Source of the DNA: JADJPO01 sp963724535
GTDB taxonomy: Bacteria; Actinomycetota; Actinomycetes; Actinomycetales; Kineosporiaceae
DNA length: 64,000 bases
Assembly (NCBI GenBank): GCA_963724535.1
Contig: CAVRVD010000015.1
Location: 186,001 to 250,000, forward strand
Direction: 5' to 3'
How positions within the stretch are numbered: position 1 is the first letter of the stretch; each line of letters opens with the position of its first letter. Below are positions 17,746 through 26,345 of this stretch, one piece after another. Below the pieces are notes generated by a model. The model searched no databases, had not been told where the DNA came from, and saw nothing but the letters and a program-made list of their open reading frames with translations. Made by a program: the position numbers and the translations under genes.

Positions 17746-18016
17746 CCGGTGCCTCCTGTCATCTGCGGCACCACACCGGCGACGCCCGCATGCGCCCCGG
17801 TGGGCGTGACCCGCGCCCGTATGCCAGCCGAGGCGCCGGATGCCCCATCCGGCGAGATCACACCGCCGGCATCATCCGATCGTGGCAGCCCTTCGCTTGC
17901 CGATCACCCGTGTCAAGGCACGCCTTCCCGCCTTGACACGGGTGCCCGGCAAGCCGACCATCACCCATCGGATGACGCCGGAACGCCCAACCAGCCCGTC
18001 ACGCCATACGGTCTAG
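16769..18016 (-). mobile_element. IS110-family insertion sequence, copy 2 (right end deleted)
   Basis: This is an inverted repeat of 1169-2416, 1248 bp long, with no difference seen in the stretches I compared and identical translations in every frame. The left end at 18016 again starts with CT. The last 244 bp of the complete copy, including the transposase C-terminus and right end, are absent. The orientation and identity suggest recent copying; the truncation shows a later deletion. Confidence 0.9.
17834..17981 (-). ncRNA. Structured left end of IS110 copy 2; candidate bridge RNA region
   Basis: This is the exact mirror of the hairpin set at 1204-1351, with the same nested stems and GGG-loop hairpin, read on the minus strand toward the truncated transposase. 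If transcribed it would supply the same guide RNA as copy 1. Confidence 0.4.
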
Positions 18017-18026
18017 CCGTGCTGGG

Positions 18027-18042
18027 ACCGGCCCGGGCCGGT
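18027..18042. repeat. Perfect 16-bp palindrome between glmS and IS110 copy 2
   Basis: ACCGGCCCGGGCCGGT is fully self-complementary and begins 10 bp beyond the IS left end, 41 bp after the glmS stop. It may be part of a glmS terminator or a structural target for the IS. No T-run follows. Confidence 0.5.
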
Positions 18043-18083
18043 GCGGCGGGCAGCGGGTTCGTGTGGTCGCCGACGCGGGGCGG

Positions 18084-19919
18084 CTACTCGACGGTCACCG
18101 ACTTCGCCAGGTTGCGCGGCTTGTCGATGTCGTGTCCCAGGGCCAGGGCGGTGTGGTAGGCGAGGATCTGCAGCGGGATGATCAGCAGGATCGGGTCCAG
18201 CTCGATCTCGTTCTTCGGCACCCGGATCACCGGCACCGGGTGGTTGGCGGTGTCCAGCGCCGAGACGTCGACGTCGGGGTGGGTGACCACCACCAGCGGA
18301 CCGCGGCGCGCCAGGACCTGTTCGGCCGCAGCGAGGTTGCGGTCGGTCAGCTCGTCCTCGGGGATCACCGCGACGGTGGGCATCTCCGGGCTGATCAGCG
18401 CGAGCGGTCCGTGCTTGAGCTCGCTGGTCTGGTAGGCCTCGGCGTGCAGGTAGCTGACCTCCTTCAGCTTCTGTGCGCCCTCGCGGGCCACCGGGAAGCC
18501 ACGCACCCGGCCGATGAAGAACATGCTCTGCGACCGCGACAGCTCCTGGGCGATCGTCTCGATCTCGCCCTCCATGGCGACGATCTCCTTGATCTGCTGC
18601 GGGATCTCGCGGAGGCCGGCGATGATCCGTTCGCCGTTGGCGACCGACAGGTCCCGGACCCGGCCCAGCTGCACGGCCAGTAGCGCGAAGGCCAGGGCCA
18701 TGTTGGTCAGGGCCTTCGTGGAAGCCACCGCGATCTCCGGTCCGGCGTGGATGTACACCCCGCCGTCCACCTCCCGGGCGATCGTCGAGCCGACTACGTT
18801 GACCACACCGATCACCTGGCCGCCCTTGCGTCTGATCTCGCTGACCGCGAACGCGGTGTCGGCGGTCTCCCCGGACTGGGACACCGCCACGTACAACGTG
18901 TCCGGCTCGATGATCGGGTTGCGGTAGCGGAACTCCGAGGCAGGTTCGGCGTCGGCGGGGATCCGGGCCAGCTCCTCGATCATCGATGCGCCGATCTGCC
19001 CGACGTAGTAGGCCGACCCGCAGCCGAGGATCTTCACTCGCTTGAACGCGCGCAGCTCGCGCGGGTTGAGGTTCAGCCCGCCCAGTCGCGCGGTCCCGAA
19101 CCGGTCGTCCAACCGGCCGCGCAGCACCGCCTCGGCGACGTCCGGCTGTTCCAGGATCTCCTTGTACATGTAGTGCTTGTGGCCGCTCAGCTCGAGATCC
19201 TCGGCGTCCAGGTCGACCTCGATCGGGGTGCGTCCGGTGTCGTCGCCGTCCCGGGTGAACGTGCGGTAGCCGGTTGCGGTCACGGTGGCCAGCTCGCCGT
19301 CGTCCAGGTGGATCACCGACGTGGTGTGCCGGATCAGCGCAGCCACGTCGCTGGCGACGAACATCTCCCGCTCACCGATCCCCAGGATCAGCGGGGACCC
19401 GTTGCGGGCCACCACGATCCGGTCCGGATGCTGCTCGTCGACGACAGCGAGGGCATAGGTGCCCCGGGCCCGGCCCAGGGCGTCCAGGACGGCGCCCTCC
19501 AGGCTCTCGGCCGACGACCGGGCCACCAGGTGCGCGATCACCTCGGTGTCGGTGTCCGAGGCCAGCTCGACGCCGGCACCGGCGAGCTGCTCGCGGATCT
19601 GGGTGGCGTTGTCGATGATCCCGTTGTGCACCACCGAGATCCGCCCGTCGGTGCTGCGGTGCGGGTGCGCGTTGGCCTCGGTCGCCGGGCCATGGGTGGC
19701 CCAGCGGGTGTGCCCGATCCCCACCGAGCCGGCCAGTCGCTTCGGCAGCGCGCTCTCGAGCTCTCGCACCCGTCCGACCGTGCGCACCACGGTGGTGCCG
19801 CTCTTGCCGAGCACGGCCACTCCGGCCGAGTCGTACCCGCGGTACTCCAGCCGGTTCAGGCCCTCGATGAGCAGGGGCGCAGCGTTCTGCGCGCCGATGT
19901 AGCCGACGATTCCGCACAT
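18084..19919 (-). CDS. glmS: Glutamine-fructose-6-phosphate aminotransferase (isomerizing)
   Basis: The 611-residue protein has the class II glutamine amidotransferase domain starting MCGIVGYIG (Cys2 is the nucleophile after Met removal) with RWATHGP, then two SIS domains with SQSGETADT and the C-terminal KSVTVE motif. It makes glucosamine-6-phosphate for peptidoglycan. A conserved small gene lies 40 bp upstream on the same strand. No glmS ribozyme-like feature is seen upstream. This is core sequence and marks the right edge of the IS-bounded block. Confidence 0.98.
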   Translation of the reverse strand: MCGIVGYIGAQNAAPLLIEGLNRLEYRGYDSAGVAVLGKSGTTVVRTVGRVRELESALPKRLAGSVGIGHTRWATHGPATEANAHPHRSTDGRISVVHNGIIDNATQIREQLAGAGVELASDTDTEVIAHLVARSSAESLEGAVLDALGRARGTYALAVVDEQHPDRIVVARNGSPLILGIGEREMFVASDVAALIRHTTSVIHLDDGELATVTATGYRTFTRDGDDTGRTPIEVDLDAEDLELSGHKHYMYKEILEQPDVAEAVLRGRLDDRFGTARLGGLNLNPRELRAFKRVKILGCGSAYYVGQIGASMIEELARIPADAEPASEFRYRNPIIEPDTLYVAVSQSGETADTAFAVSEIRRKGGQVIGVVNVVGSTIAREVDGGVYIHAGPEIAVASTKALTNMALAFALLAVQLGRVRDLSVANGERIIAGLREIPQQIKEIVAMEGEIETIAQELSRSQSMFFIGRVRGFPVAREGAQKLKEVSYLHAEAYQTSELKHGPLALISPEMPTVAVIPEDELTDRNLAAAEQVLARRGPLVVVTHPDVDVSALDTANHPVPVIRVPKNEIELDPILLIIPLQILAYHTALALGHDIDKPRNLAKSVTVE

Positions 19920-19959
19920 GGACGGTGTCTCCTGAGGTCGGGGTCGGGGGTCGTGGAGC

Positions 19960-20283
19960 TCAGCCGTAGACGATCCGGCGGAGCTGGCGCAGGGACAGCT
20001 CAGGTGGCGCCACGAGGCGCCGGGTCAGGTCCGCGGCGATCAGCGGGAAGGCCTCGGCGTTGCGCACGCCGCGCAGCTGCAGCTCGGCGTGCCGGCGCCG
20101 GACGACGTCCTCCACCTTCTCGCCGTACCAGGCCAGGACGTCGTCGATGACGCGGCGCGCCTCGGCGTGGCTCAGCCCGGTGGTGACGGCGATGCGGTCG
20201 ACGAGGTCGTCGTCGACGAGGTCGTCGTCGACGTCGCTGCTCCGCACGACGGCTATGGTGCCGATTTCCCGTGGTTGTGACAA
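19960..20283 (-). CDS. Conserved hypothetical protein upstream of glmS
   Basis: The 107-residue protein has an acidic repeat DDDLVDDDLVD encoded by a 15-bp tandem duplication near 20207-20236. A predicted helical bundle follows (LSHAEARRVIDDVLAWYGEKV, DVVRRRHAELQLRGVRN) and the end is SLRQLRRIVYG. The first start is TTG at 20283; GTG at 20247 is an alternative. It is 40 bp before glmS and probably co-transcribed. I do not recognise a function. Confidence 0.65.
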   Translation of the reverse strand: MSQPREIGTIAVVRSSDVDDDLVDDDLVDRIAVTTGLSHAEARRVIDDVLAWYGEKVEDVVRRRHAELQLRGVRNAEAFPLIAADLTRRLVAPPELSLRQLRRIVYG

Positions 20284-20349
20284 CTCTCTGCCCGATGTCG
20301 GGCAGGAACTGGTCGTTGAGCGTCCAGCGCTCGCCCGGGACGAAGCGGG

Positions 20350-21171
20350 TCAGGCTACGCGGTGGGCGACGACGAAGATCCGGCGGAACGGCAGCACCGT
20401 GCCCCAGGGATGACGCGGGTACGCCGCGGCGACCAGCGCGCGGTAGTCCGCCACGAACTCCGCACGCAAGCGCTCCTCCTCCAGCGCTTCCAGGTAGGGC
20501 CGCAGAGCGGTGCCGCTGACCCAGTCCACGACGGCGTCGTCGCCGTCCAGCACGTGCAGGTAGGTGGTCTCCCAGGCGTCGACCCGGCAGCCGAGCCCCG
20601 CCAGCCGTGCGAGGTAGCCGAGCGGCTCGGCCACGCGGACGTGGGCCGGGTCGCGGCCGGCGAAGTGGCCGGCCCAGCGGGGCGTGGCGGCCAGCTCGGT
20701 CATCGCCGTGTGGGTGCGCGCGGCGACGTTGCCGGGCAGCTGGACCGCGAGCCAGCCGCCGAGGCACACCTGCGCGACCAGCTGTGGCAGCAGGTCCAGA
20801 TGATCGGGGACCCACTGCAGGGTGGCGTTGCTGACCAGGAGGTCGACGCCCTCGGCACCGACTGCGCCGAGATCGGCGGCCCGCCAGGTTCGCAGGTCAC
20901 CGACCCCGAACGTCAGGCGGCCGCCGTCCAGGTCGGCGCCGTCCACGGTGAGAGCGGTTGCGCGGTCGATCATCTCCGGTGCGCTGTCCAGGCCGTGTAC
21001 CCGCGCTGCGGGCCAGCGCGCGGCCAGCGTGGCGGTCAGGTTCCCGGGGCCACAGCCCAGGTCGACGACGAGACGGGGGTCCTCGGCAGGCACGCGAGCC
21101 ATCAGGTCGGCGAAGGGACGGCTGCGCTCCGCGGCGAACCGCAGGTACGCGGTCGGGTCCCAGCGCATCAC
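20350..21171 (-). CDS. tam: Trans-aconitate 2-methyltransferase-like SAM methyltransferase
   Basis: The protein starts MRWDPTAYLRFAAERSRPF, the Tam family opening, followed by SAM motif I VVDLGCGPGNLT, motif II HGLDSAPEMI, and LLVSNATLQWVPDH. The C-terminal HPWGTVLPFRRIF is also typical. Tam methylates trans-aconitate, relieving aconitase inhibition. The length of 273 residues is normal. It may be the first gene of the stretch running into glmS. Confidence 0.88.
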   Translation of the reverse strand: MMRWDPTAYLRFAAERSRPFADLMARVPAEDPRLVVDLGCGPGNLTATLAARWPAARVHGLDSAPEMIDRATALTVDGADLDGGRLTFGVGDLRTWRAADLGAVGAEGVDLLVSNATLQWVPDHLDLLPQLVAQVCLGGWLAVQLPGNVAARTHTAMTELAATPRWAGHFAGRDPAHVRVAEPLGYLARLAGLGCRVDAWETTYLHVLDGDDAVVDWVSGTALRPYLEALEEERLRAEFVADYRALVAAAYPRHPWGTVLPFRRIFVVAHRVA

Positions 21172-21250
21172 GATCTCCGGCCCTCACGAAACTCTTTCGA
21201 CGTCAAAGGATATCAACGGGGCAGGCGGTGCGGTGTCAGGCAGTGCGGTG

Positions 21251-22213
21251 TCAGGCGGTGCGGGCCTGCGGCACCTTCCGGTACGGGGCCAGGTGCGCCT
21301 CGAGCACCGCGTCCCACGGCGTCGGCTCCACAGCGAAGGTGCGCTGCGCGGCCGAGGCGTCCAGATGCCAGGGCCGGGTGTGCTGGTGGGCGACCTCGGC
21401 GAACTCGCGCGCCTCGGGCTTGACCAGAGCGGCGGTGCGCAGCAACCAGCCGGGCAGCTGCCGCACGGCCACCGTCGGCACGTCGAGCCGGTCGGCGAAC
21501 TGCCCGACGAGGTCGGCGATCCGCACGGCCGGATGCGATGGCACATGCCAGGGCCGGCCCCAGGCCCGCTCGTCGGACGCCGTGGCGACCAGCAGCCGGG
21601 CGACGTCGCCGACGTAGGTGAACGTGTGCGGAACGTACGGGTCGCCCAGGGTGCGCACGGTGCGTCCCTTGATCAGGTTCGGGACCACGAAGTCGCCGAC
21701 GGCACTCGCGTCGGTGGCGCCCAGGTAGTCCGAGCCGCGGACCTCGCTGGCCCGCACCCGGCCCGCCTCGTGGGCGGCGAGCGCGTCCCGCCACATCTGC
21801 GCCCGTACCCGGCCCTTGGTACCCGTCGCGGCCAGCGGCAGGTCCTCGGACAGGCCCGGTTCGCTCAGTGCGGCCTCGGTCGGGCCGTAGCCGTACAGGT
21901 TGGAGCAGGTCGCCAGGACGGCGCCGCTGGTCTCGGCGGCGACCAGCAAAGCGGCCGCGATCGGTGGCCAGTCCTGCGCCCAGCGGTGGTACGGCGGGTT
22001 GGCGCAGTTGTAGATCGCCACCGCGCCCTGGCTCAGCTCGGTGAGCCGGACGGCGTCCGCCGCGTCACCGGCCACCCGTTCGACGTCGGGGTGGTCCGGC
22101 CCGGAACCGGACCGGGTGAGGACCCGGACCCGGGCACCGGACTCGACGAGCAGGCCGGTGACGGCGCTGCCGACCGAGCCGGCGCCGACGACGAGGTGCA
22201 GAGGTGCGGTCAT
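21251..22213 (-). CDS. NAD(P)-dependent epimerase/reductase (SDR atypical)
   Basis: A Rossmann fold begins LHLVVGAGSVGSAVTGLLVE. It lacks a full classical YxxxK but has NLYGYGP in the expected place, as in extended SDR epimerases; the later TFTYVGDVARLL fits substrate-domain segments. It is transcribed away from the TetR gene across two palindromic operators and is the most likely target of that regulator. The substrate is unknown. Confidence 0.85.
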   Translation of the reverse strand: MTAPLHLVVGAGSVGSAVTGLLVESGARVRVLTRSGSGPDHPDVERVAGDAADAVRLTELSQGAVAIYNCANPPYHRWAQDWPPIAAALLVAAETSGAVLATCSNLYGYGPTEAALSEPGLSEDLPLAATGTKGRVRAQMWRDALAAHEAGRVRASEVRGSDYLGATDASAVGDFVVPNLIKGRTVRTLGDPYVPHTFTYVGDVARLLVATASDERAWGRPWHVPSHPAVRIADLVGQFADRLDVPTVAVRQLPGWLLRTAALVKPEAREFAEVAHQHTRPWHLDASAAQRTFAVEPTPWDAVLEAHLAPYRKVPQARTA

Positions 22214-22269
22214 GGCAGGTCTCCTGAGGGGATGAGGACGGGTCGCCCCGTGTGACTACTGCTCCTTCA

Positions 22270-22286
22270 TGAGAGCAGTGCTCTCA
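22270..22286. promoter_or_regulatory. TetR-family operator, site 1
   Basis: TGAGAGCAGTGCTCTCA is a perfect palindrome around a single central base, lying 57 bp before the epimerase start. A second copy of the core lies 48 bp away. Palindromes of this size in the divergent promoter of a TetR gene are its usual binding sites. Confidence 0.75.
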
Positions 22287-22318
22287 TTTCCAGAGTGATA
22301 CGTTCCAGCCGCGTTGTC

Positions 22319-22333
22319 AAGAGCACTGCTCTC
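22319..22333. promoter_or_regulatory. TetR-family operator, site 2
   Basis: AGAGCACTGCTCT repeats the core of site 1 with the central base reversed; it is 42 bp before the TetR start. Together the two sites probably control both divergent genes. Confidence 0.7.
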
Positions 22334-22374
22334 GTTTGTTGCCAGCGCTCTCTGTCCGCGTCATCATCGAGGTC

Positions 22375-23112
22375 ATGTCCGCCCCTGCCACCCCACCCCG
22401 AGCCCGCACCGTGCGCCAACGCGCCCGGGAGCAGCTGACCCGCGAGATCGTCGCCGAGGCACGGCGCCAGCTGGCCGAGGTGGGCGCACCAGCCCTGTCG
22501 CTGAGGTCGGTGGCCCGCGAGCTGGGCATGGTGTCCTCAGCGGTCTATCGGTACGTGGCCAGCCGGGACGAGCTGCTGACCCTGCTCATCGTCGAGGCCT
22601 ACGACGCCCTCGGCGAGGCGGTCGAGCAGGCCGAGGCGGCCGCCGACCGCGCGGACCTGACCGCCCGCTGGCTGGCCGCCTGTACCGCCATGCGCTCCTG
22701 GGCGCTGGCGCACCCGCACGAGCATGCGCTGATCTTCGGCTCGCCGGTGCCCGGCTATGCCGCTCCGCAGGCCACGATCGAGCCGGCAGCCCGGGTGCCT
22801 GGCGTGCTGATCGGCCTTCTTGTGGAAGCGATCTCCCGTGGCGTGGTCGAGACGACCACGTTGCCGGCCCCGAGCCCGGACGTCGTCCGCTCGCTCGCGC
22901 CGGTGCGTAGCGCCGTCCCGGACGACCTCCCCGACGAGCTGCTCGCTCGGGGGTTGCTGAGCTGGACCCTGCTGGTCGGCGCCGTCTCCTTCGAGCTGTT
23001 CGGTCACACCCAGAACGTCGTGGACGACGAGCCCACGCTGCGCGAGGCGTTCTTCGCCGACCAGATGCGGCGGGCGGGGACGATCGTCGGGATCGTCCCG
23101 CCGCGCGGCTGA
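22375..23112 (+). CDS. TetR/AcrR-family repressor
   Basis: The ATG at 22375 is preferred because it puts the helix-turn-helix (ALSLRSVARELGMVSSAVYRYV) at the usual place and leaves the operators outside the gene. The C-terminal ligand domain has the WLAACTAMRSWALAHPHEHA and LIFGSPVPGY segments of the WHG subgroup, common in actinobacteria. It is divergent from the epimerase, which it likely represses along with itself. Confidence 0.92.
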   Translation: MSAPATPPRARTVRQRAREQLTREIVAEARRQLAEVGAPALSLRSVARELGMVSSAVYRYVASRDELLTLLIVEAYDALGEAVEQAEAAADRADLTARWLAACTAMRSWALAHPHEHALIFGSPVPGYAAPQATIEPAARVPGVLIGLLVEAISRGVVETTTLPAPSPDVVRSLAPVRSAVPDDLPDELLARGLLSWTLLVGAVSFELFGHTQNVVDDEPTLREAFFADQMRRAGTIVGIVPPRG

Positions 23113-23251
23113 GGCTTGGCCACCGTGGGCCCGGCTCGGGCGCTTTGGCCACTGCTTCTGCCGAATGCCACAATCACACGGCCCCTCGGGGGGCGCATGT
23201 CGATCGCACGGGTGAGCACCTCGCACAGCCCTCCGGACGGGACCGACCATC

Positions 23252-24823
23252 ATGAGAACCCAGATCCAGCACCTGGTGAGCCACGCCGCGGCGGCCCACG
23301 GGTCACGGATCGCCCTGAGCGTCAAGGACGTCAGCCTCACCTACGCCGAGCTGGACGCCCGCATCGCAGCGTTCGCCAGCGGGCTGCAACGACTCGGCGC
23401 GAGCCGCGCCGACCGGGTGGCGGTCTACCTCGACAAGCGCATCGAGACCGTCGTGGCCCTGCTCGGCGCCGCGGCCGCGGGAGGGGTGTTCGTCCCGGTC
23501 AACCCGCTGTTGCGCGCTGCGCAGGTCGAGCACGTGCTACGGGACAGCGGGGCCCGGGTCCTGGTCACCACACCCGAGCGCCTCGAGACCCTGGCGGCTG
23601 CGCTGGGTGGTCTGGACCCACTCGAGCACATCGTCGTGGTCGGTCCGTCGACCACCGGGCTCGCGACATCCGGCCACGCGGTGACGCCCTGGGACGTCGT
23701 CGTCGACGCGCCGACCGTGACCGCGCGGCACCACGACGTGGACACCGACGTCGCGGCGATCCTGTACACCTCGGGCAGCACGGGTCGGCCGAAGGGTGTG
23801 GTGCTCAGCCACCGCAACCTGATCGCCGGCGCGGAAAGCGTCAGCAGCTACCTGGGCAACACCGCCGACGACGTGATCCTGTCGGCCCTGCCGCTGAGCT
23901 TCGACGCCGGGCTGAGCCAGCTCACCACGGCCTTCAGCGTCGGCGCCCAGGTGGTGCTGATGAACTACTTGTTGCCCGGCGACGTGGTGCGGCTCTGCGC
24001 CACGCACCGGGTCACCGGCCTGACCTGCGTGCCACCACTGTGGAACCAGATCGCCGACCAGCGCTGGCCCGACCTGGCCGGCGCCCACCTGCGGTACTTC
24101 GCCAACACCGGAGGGCGGATGCCCAGGACCACCCTCGACCGCCTTCGGTCGATCTTCCCGCAGGCACGCCCCTTCCTGATGTACGGCCTGACCGAGGCGT
24201 TCCGCTCGACCTACCTCGACCCCGAACAGGTCGAGCGCAGACCCGACTCCATCGGCCGGGCCATCCCGAACGCGGAGATCCTCGTCCTGCGCCCGGACGG
24301 GTCGCCGTGCCTGCCGGGCGAGCCGGGGGAGCTGGTGCACCGTGGGGCCACGGTGTCCCTGGGGTACTGGAACGACCCCGAGCTCACCGCCACCCGGTTC
24401 CGCCCGGTGCCGGCACCGGCGCCGGGGGTGGTGACCACAGAGCTCGCGGTGTGGTCCGGCGACACGGTCTACCGCGACGAGGAGGGCTACCTGTACTTCG
24501 TCGGACGCACGGACGAGATGATCAAGACCTCGGGGTACCGGGTGAGCCCCACCGAGCTCGAGGAAGTGGCCTACGCCTCCGGCTTGGTGCGGGACGTGGT
24601 GGCACTCGGGGTCGAGGACCCCCGTCTGGACCAGCACGTCGTGCTGGTGGCCAGTGCGCCGACGGGCCGGACGCTGGACGCCGACGGGCTGCTGGAGCAT
24701 TTCCGTCGCCAGGTCCCGCTCTACATGGTTCCCCATCGGGTGGTGGCGGTCGAGGAGCTCCCCCGCTCCCCGAACGGGAAGCTCGACCGGACCCGCATCC
24801 GCGAGGAGCTGGTCGCCCCATGA
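23252..24823 (+). CDS. AMP-forming acyl/aminoacyl ligase, exosortase A-associated type
   Basis: The 523-residue protein is a full adenylation enzyme: P-loop motif ILYTSGSTGRPKGV, MYGLTEAFRSTYLDP, hinge VGRTDEMIKTSGYRVSPTE and catalytic Lys in PRSPNGKLDR. With the next two genes (PLP decarboxylase, carrier protein) it forms the trio I know from exosortase A loci, where a ligase, decarboxylase and ACP occur together. It may adenylate an amino or carboxylic acid and load it on the carrier. It overlaps the decarboxylase by ATGA. The substrate is unknown. Confidence 0.88.
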   Translation: MRTQIQHLVSHAAAAHGSRIALSVKDVSLTYAELDARIAAFASGLQRLGASRADRVAVYLDKRIETVVALLGAAAAGGVFVPVNPLLRAAQVEHVLRDSGARVLVTTPERLETLAAALGGLDPLEHIVVVGPSTTGLATSGHAVTPWDVVVDAPTVTARHHDVDTDVAAILYTSGSTGRPKGVVLSHRNLIAGAESVSSYLGNTADDVILSALPLSFDAGLSQLTTAFSVGAQVVLMNYLLPGDVVRLCATHRVTGLTCVPPLWNQIADQRWPDLAGAHLRYFANTGGRMPRTTLDRLRSIFPQARPFLMYGLTEAFRSTYLDPEQVERRPDSIGRAIPNAEILVLRPDGSPCLPGEPGELVHRGATVSLGYWNDPELTATRFRPVPAPAPGVVTTELAVWSGDTVYRDEEGYLYFVGRTDEMIKTSGYRVSPTELEEVAYASGLVRDVVALGVEDPRLDQHVVLVASAPTGRTLDADGLLEHFRRQVPLYMVPHRVVAVEELPRSPNGKLDRTRIREELVAP

Positions 24824-26040
24824 CGCATCCGACGGTGGCCGCCTTCGACGTCCAGGACGGTCGGCTGGTCGTCGGCGGCGTGCCGCTGGACCGGCTCGCG
24901 ACACGGGTCGGCAGCACCCCGTTCTTCGCCTATGACCGCTCCAAGATCACACACCGGGTGGCCCGGCTCCGGTCGGCCCTGCCCGAGGTCGAGCTGAGCT
25001 ACGCCGTCAAGGCCAACCCGATGCCCGCCGTGGTCCAGCACCTCAGCGGGCTCGTCGACGCTCTGGACGTGGCGTCCGCGCAGGAGATGCGGGTGGCGCT
25101 GGACACCGGACTGCCGGCCGGCCAGGTGAGCTTCGCCGGGCCGGGCAAGACCGACCAGGAGCTGAGCCAGGCGGTCGCAGCCGGGGTCACCGTGGAGCTC
25201 GAGTCGCCGACCGAGGCTCGCCGGGTGATCCGGCTCGGCGAGCTGACGGGGGTGCGCCCGAGGGTGGCGATCCGGGTCAATCCCGACTTCGAGGTGCGCG
25301 GATCCGGGATGCGGATGGGCGGGGGTGCCCAGCAGTTCGGCGTGGACGTCGAACAGGTCCCCGATCTGATGGGTCTGGTCCAGGCCGCGGACGTGGAGCT
25401 GCTGGGGTTCCACGTGTTCGCCGGGTCGCAGAACCTCTCAGCCGACCTCATCGCTCAGGCCCAGCAACGAACCACGGACCTCCTCCTGCGGGTGGCACGG
25501 TTCATGGACGGGCCCGTGCACTACGTCAACCTCGGCGGCGGCTTCGGGATCCCCTACTTCGCCAAGGACGAGCCGCTGGACCTGGCCAGTGTCGGGAAGG
25601 GCCTCGGGCAGCTGATGGACGCCGTGCTGCGTCCGGCACTGCCCGAGGCCCGGGTGGTGATCGAGCTTGGCCGGTACATCGTGGGGGAGAGCGGGGTCTA
25701 CGTCACGCGGGTAGTCGATCGAAAGGTGTCTCGGGGGCGGACCTACCTGGTCGTGGACGGCGGCCTGCACCACCAGCTCGCCGCGTCGGGCAACTTCGGC
25801 CAGGTGATCAGGCGCAACTACCCGCTGGCGGTGGGTGCCGCCCGTTCCCGTGGGCCGGCGGAGACGGTGAGCGTCGTCGGCTGCCTGTGCACCCCACTCG
25901 ACCTGCTGGGGGACCAGGTCGAGCTGCCGCGCGCGGACATCGGCGATCTGGTGGTCGTCTTCCAGGCGGGGGCATACGGTCTGACGGCAAGTCCAACGGC
26001 GTTCCTCGGTCATCCCGCCCCGGTCGAGGTGCTCGTCTGA
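24820..26040 (+). CDS. PLP-dependent decarboxylase (DapDC/ODC fold), exosortase A-associated type
   Basis: The 406-residue fold type III enzyme has the PLP lysine Lys64 in SYAVKANP, glycine-rich phosphate loop GGGFGIP, ELGRYIVGESG, and a cysteine-containing active site segment VVGCLCTPLDLLG. It belongs to the diaminopimelate/ornithine decarboxylase superfamily but is not lysA in context: ATGA coupled to a ligase and followed by an acyl carrier protein. Decarboxylation of an amino acid, free or carrier-bound, is the inferred step. Confidence 0.9.
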   Translation: MTHPTVAAFDVQDGRLVVGGVPLDRLATRVGSTPFFAYDRSKITHRVARLRSALPEVELSYAVKANPMPAVVQHLSGLVDALDVASAQEMRVALDTGLPAGQVSFAGPGKTDQELSQAVAAGVTVELESPTEARRVIRLGELTGVRPRVAIRVNPDFEVRGSGMRMGGGAQQFGVDVEQVPDLMGLVQAADVELLGFHVFAGSQNLSADLIAQAQQRTTDLLLRVARFMDGPVHYVNLGGGFGIPYFAKDEPLDLASVGKGLGQLMDAVLRPALPEARVVIELGRYIVGESGVYVTRVVDRKVSRGRTYLVVDGGLHHQLAASGNFGQVIRRNYPLAVGAARSRGPAETVSVVGCLCTPLDLLGDQVELPRADIGDLVVVFQAGAYGLTASPTAFLGHPAPVEVLV

Positions 26041-26065
26041 GGTCTGGGGCGAGGGAGAGAATGCG

Positions 26066-26326
26066 GTGAGCGTGTCTGCGGCGATCGTGAGCCAGGTCAA
26101 GTCACTGATCGGCGAGGTGCTGGGGATGGCCGACCGGGTCGAGGCCATGGACTCGTCCACGCCTCTGCTCGGCAGCCTGCCCGAACTTGACTCGATGGCC
26201 GTTCTGGAGGTGGTCCAGAGCCTGGAGGACCGGTTCGGGATCACCATGGACGACGCCGACCTCAGCGCCGAGGACTTCGAGACCGTGGGCACCCTGGCGG
26301 ACTACGTCGAGGCACGCTTGAGGTGA
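26066..26326 (+). CDS. Acyl carrier protein
   Basis: The 86-residue protein has the phosphopantetheine attachment Ser43 in LPELDSMAVLEVV and an acidic helical bundle ending in TLADYVEARLR. GTG at 26066 follows GAGGGAGAG. It is third in the operon after the ligase and decarboxylase and likely carries their product as a thioester. Confidence 0.93.
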   Translation: MSVSAAIVSQVKSLIGEVLGMADRVEAMDSSTPLLGSLPELDSMAVLEVVQSLEDRFGITMDDADLSAEDFETVGTLADYVEARLR

Positions 26327-26345
26327 GCCCGTCCCTGCGACGGCG

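Noticed and set aside
1169..18016. Functional composite transposon
   Set aside because: Copy 2 lacks its right end, and IS110 elements are not known to move as simple composite transposons. The block is better called IS-bounded.
19920..20283. glmS ribozyme or riboswitch upstream of glmS
   Set aside because: The upstream 40 bp are too short, a coding gene precedes them, and no ribozyme-like fold is visible.
23116..26040. 974-residue plus-strand ORF spanning the ligase and decarboxylase
   Set aside because: The first ~560 residues are the ligase gene in the wrong frame; only the part from 24820 encodes a recognisable protein.
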